In this document: piece by piece, positions 13,110-14,395 of the stretch | How the letters are laid out: each line of letters opens with the position of its first letter | Numbering within the stretch: position 1 is the first letter of the stretch | Origin: Pseudomonadota bacterium | GTDB taxonomy: Bacteria; Pseudomonadota; Alphaproteobacteria; Rhizobiales; Xanthobacteraceae | Length of the DNA stretch: 14,395 nucleotides | Reading direction: 5' to 3' | Assembly: GCA_023449855.1 (NCBI GenBank) | Contig: JAEXHR010000139.1 | Coordinates: 1 to 14,395 of the forward strand | Translations under genes and position numbers: made by a program | Notes under the pieces: generated by a model | What the model was told of the DNA's origin: nothing | The model's input: the letters and a program-made list of their open reading frames with translations, nothing else | Databases searched by the model: none

Positions 13110-13181
13110 AGTATTGGTAGTATAGATGATCGAAAGAATAGCTCAAATACTTTGCGAGCTCATTAGTATTGAAAGTATAAG
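13110..13181 (+). repeat. Repeated AGTATTG-NN-AGTATA elements around the deacylase start
   Basis: AGTATTGGTAGTATA (13110-13124) and AGTATTGAAAGTATA (13165-13179) match at 13 of 15 positions and are 55 bases apart. Each contains two AGTAT units 9 bases apart, and an inverted copy (ATACT, 13148-13152) lies between them. The first is in the divergent gap, the second inside the deacylase coding sequence. The arrangement suggests a regulator binding two spaced sites; the protein is unknown. Confidence 0.45.
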
Positions 13182-14301
13182 TGCGAACTCCAATCTCGAT
13201 ATCATCGCTTATATCGAGAAGGTTCTTGCGTCGTCCGGGGTCTCCGCGCGGCGTGTGCCGTCGCCGGACGGCCGCAAGGCATCGTTGCTTGCGACCATCG
13301 GTCCGGCGGATCGCGCGGGACTCGTGTTGTCGGCACATACGGATGTGGTGCCGGTTGACGGTCAGGCCTGGACCGTGCCGCCGTTCGCCGGCATCATTCA
13401 TGATGGTCGCGTCTATGGCCGCGGCGCGACTGATATGAAAGGCTTTCTCGCGGTCGTTCTCGCCGCCGTGCCGCGTTTGAAGCAGACAGCGACCGCTGCA
13501 CCGGTGCATCTCGCATTCTCCTATGACGAGGAAGTGGGCTGCCGCGGCGCGCCGGATCTCGTACGCGCGCTGACGCAATCCGTTGCGCCACCGGCGCTTG
13601 CCATTGTTGGTGAACCGACCACCATGCGCGTGGTGCGGGCGCATAAAGGCAAGGTGGCGCGCCGCCTGATCTTTACGGGGCGCACCGGCCATTCGGCGAT
13701 GCTGCATCGCGCGGCGAATGCGGTCGATGCAGCAGCTGCTATCGCTCATGCCATACGAGGTCTGGCCGATGCAGAGATCGCTCGTGGGGGCGATGCGGCG
13801 TTCGACCCGCCTTACAGCACCATCCATGTCGGCTCACTTCATGGAGGGAGCGCCGTGAATCTCGTCCCCGAACGCGCCGTGCTCGAATATGAAATCCGCA
13901 CCATGCCCGGCCGCGACGCCGATGAAATTCTGGCGCGGATCGATGCTCTCATTGCGGTCGAGCGTAACCGGCTTCAGCGTAGCGCGTCCGAAGCCGATAT
14001 CGTCGCCGAGGAAATGTCCAGCTATCCCGGTCTCGACACCTCAGTCGATCATGCTGCCGCCCGGCTGGTGGCGCGACTTGCCGGTGATACGCAGCCGGCA
14101 ACAACCGTCGCCTTCGGGACCGAAGCCGGCCTTTATGCGCAAGCGAGCATTCCCACGCTGGTGTGCGGTCCCGGCGACATGGCGCGGGGGCACAAGGCCG
14201 ATGAATGGATCGGCCTCGACGAACTCTCTGCCGCCGATGCGATGATGGATCGGCTGTCCGATCTCCTGCGTCGCTCGGCGGAGCACTGGATGAAGCAATG
14301 A
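13126..14301 (+). CDS. M20-family metallo-deacylase, acetylornithine deacetylase (ArgE)-like
   Basis: A 391-residue zinc amidohydrolase that removes an acyl group from an amino acid or related amine. Metal and catalytic residues are in place: His71 and Asp73 (SAHTDVVPVD), Asp103 (GRGATDMKG), Glu135/Glu136 (YDEEVGCRG), Glu163 (VGEPT) and His356 (GHKADE). His189 (TGRTGHSA) is in the dimerisation domain (about 175-290). The N-terminus LISIESISANSNLDIIAYIE aligns with ArgE, supporting the start at 13126 although there is no clear ribosome site and the first 20 codons are unusually AT-rich. It overlies one AGTATTG repeat. Divergent from DUF1028, and beside an importer, it more likely serves catabolism than arginine synthesis; that is inference. 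Substrate unknown. Confidence 0.92.
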   Translation: MIERIAQILCELISIESISANSNLDIIAYIEKVLASSGVSARRVPSPDGRKASLLATIGPADRAGLVLSAHTDVVPVDGQAWTVPPFAGIIHDGRVYGRGATDMKGFLAVVLAAVPRLKQTATAAPVHLAFSYDEEVGCRGAPDLVRALTQSVAPPALAIVGEPTTMRVVRAHKGKVARRLIFTGRTGHSAMLHRAANAVDAAAAIAHAIRGLADAEIARGGDAAFDPPYSTIHVGSLHGGSAVNLVPERAVLEYEIRTMPGRDADEILARIDALIAVERNRLQRSASEADIVAEEMSSYPGLDTSVDHAAARLVARLAGDTQPATTVAFGTEAGLYAQASIPTLVCGPGDMARGHKADEWIGLDELSAADAMMDRLSDLLRRSAEHWMKQ

Positions 14302-14320
14302 CACGGGATGGAGTACCGGC

Positions 14321-14395
14321 ATGAAAACGACGATGCAGGCGATCATCGCAACGAAACCCGGCGGTCCGGAGATGCTGGCGCAGATCGAGCGACCG
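14321..14395 (+). CDS. NADPH:quinone oxidoreductase / zinc-type alcohol dehydrogenase-like protein (5' end only)
   Basis: The first 25 codons of a gene running off the right edge. GGAG at 14310-14313 lies 7 bases before the ATG. The start MKTTMQAIIATKPGGPEML resembles the N-terminus of medium-chain dehydrogenase/reductase family quinone oxidoreductases (consensus MKAI...GGPEVL). It follows the deacylase by 19 bases in the same direction and is probably co-transcribed. Catalytic parts are outside the window, so the call rests on a short match. Confidence 0.6.
   Translation, partial: MKTTMQAIIATKPGGPEMLAQIERP

Noticed and set aside
12418..13125. Plus-strand open frame of 235 codons
   Set aside because: It is antisense to the DUF1028 gene, which has the family motifs and a ribosome site.

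Overview
This is a high-GC window in which the third codon positions of the real genes are strongly G/C. It looks like a free-living alphaproteobacterium, most plausibly the Bradyrhizobium / Rhodopseudomonas / Afipia group. That guess rests on gene style and neighbourhood only: lone branched-chain-type binding proteins, many catabolic operons and sigma-54 promoters. No rRNA, tRNA, transposase, integrase, CRISPR array or phage gene was seen.

Layout. (1) 1-1400: a Tat-type, Leu/Ile/Val-like solute-binding protein standing alone, with a perfect 16-bp palindrome in its upstream region. (2) 1406-2907: two minus-strand genes, a small hypothetical protein and a SAM-dependent methyltransferase with an N-terminal winged helix. 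(3) 2908-3560: about 650 bases with no convincing gene, holding a near-consensus sigma-54 promoter that points at the next operon. (4) 3561-4942: an operon of a divergent type II dehydroquinase-like protein and a GhrA-like 2-hydroxyacid dehydrogenase. (5) 4910-5857: a LysR regulator on the minus strand. (6) 5949-8330: divergent from LysR, a tight three-gene unit of an HpaB-family FADH2-dependent monooxygenase, a flavin reductase and a RidA-family protein. (7) 8331-12421: a polyamine/opine-type ABC importer (binding protein, two permeases, ATPase) behind a second sigma-54 promoter with an FNR/FixK-like box directly upstream. (8) 12433-14395: a DUF1028 protein on the minus strand, divergent from an ArgE-type M20 deacylase, then the first 25 codons of a quinone oxidoreductase-like protein.

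How it fits together. The two-component flavin monooxygenase, flavin reductase and RidA protein recall the logic of the Rut pyrimidine pathway: oxygenate a nitrogen-containing ring, then handle a reactive enamine or imine. Here the oxygenase is HpaB-type rather than RutA-type. An importer, a deacylase and a DUF1028 protein lie next door. Two sigma-54 promoters suggest control by nitrogen status or another enhancer-binding protein. My inference is a catabolic island for an N-containing (hetero)cyclic or N-acylated compound of unknown identity. Two of its enzymes, the dehydroquinase-like and RidA-like proteins, lack residues considered hallmarks of their families, so the chemistry is probably not the textbook reaction.
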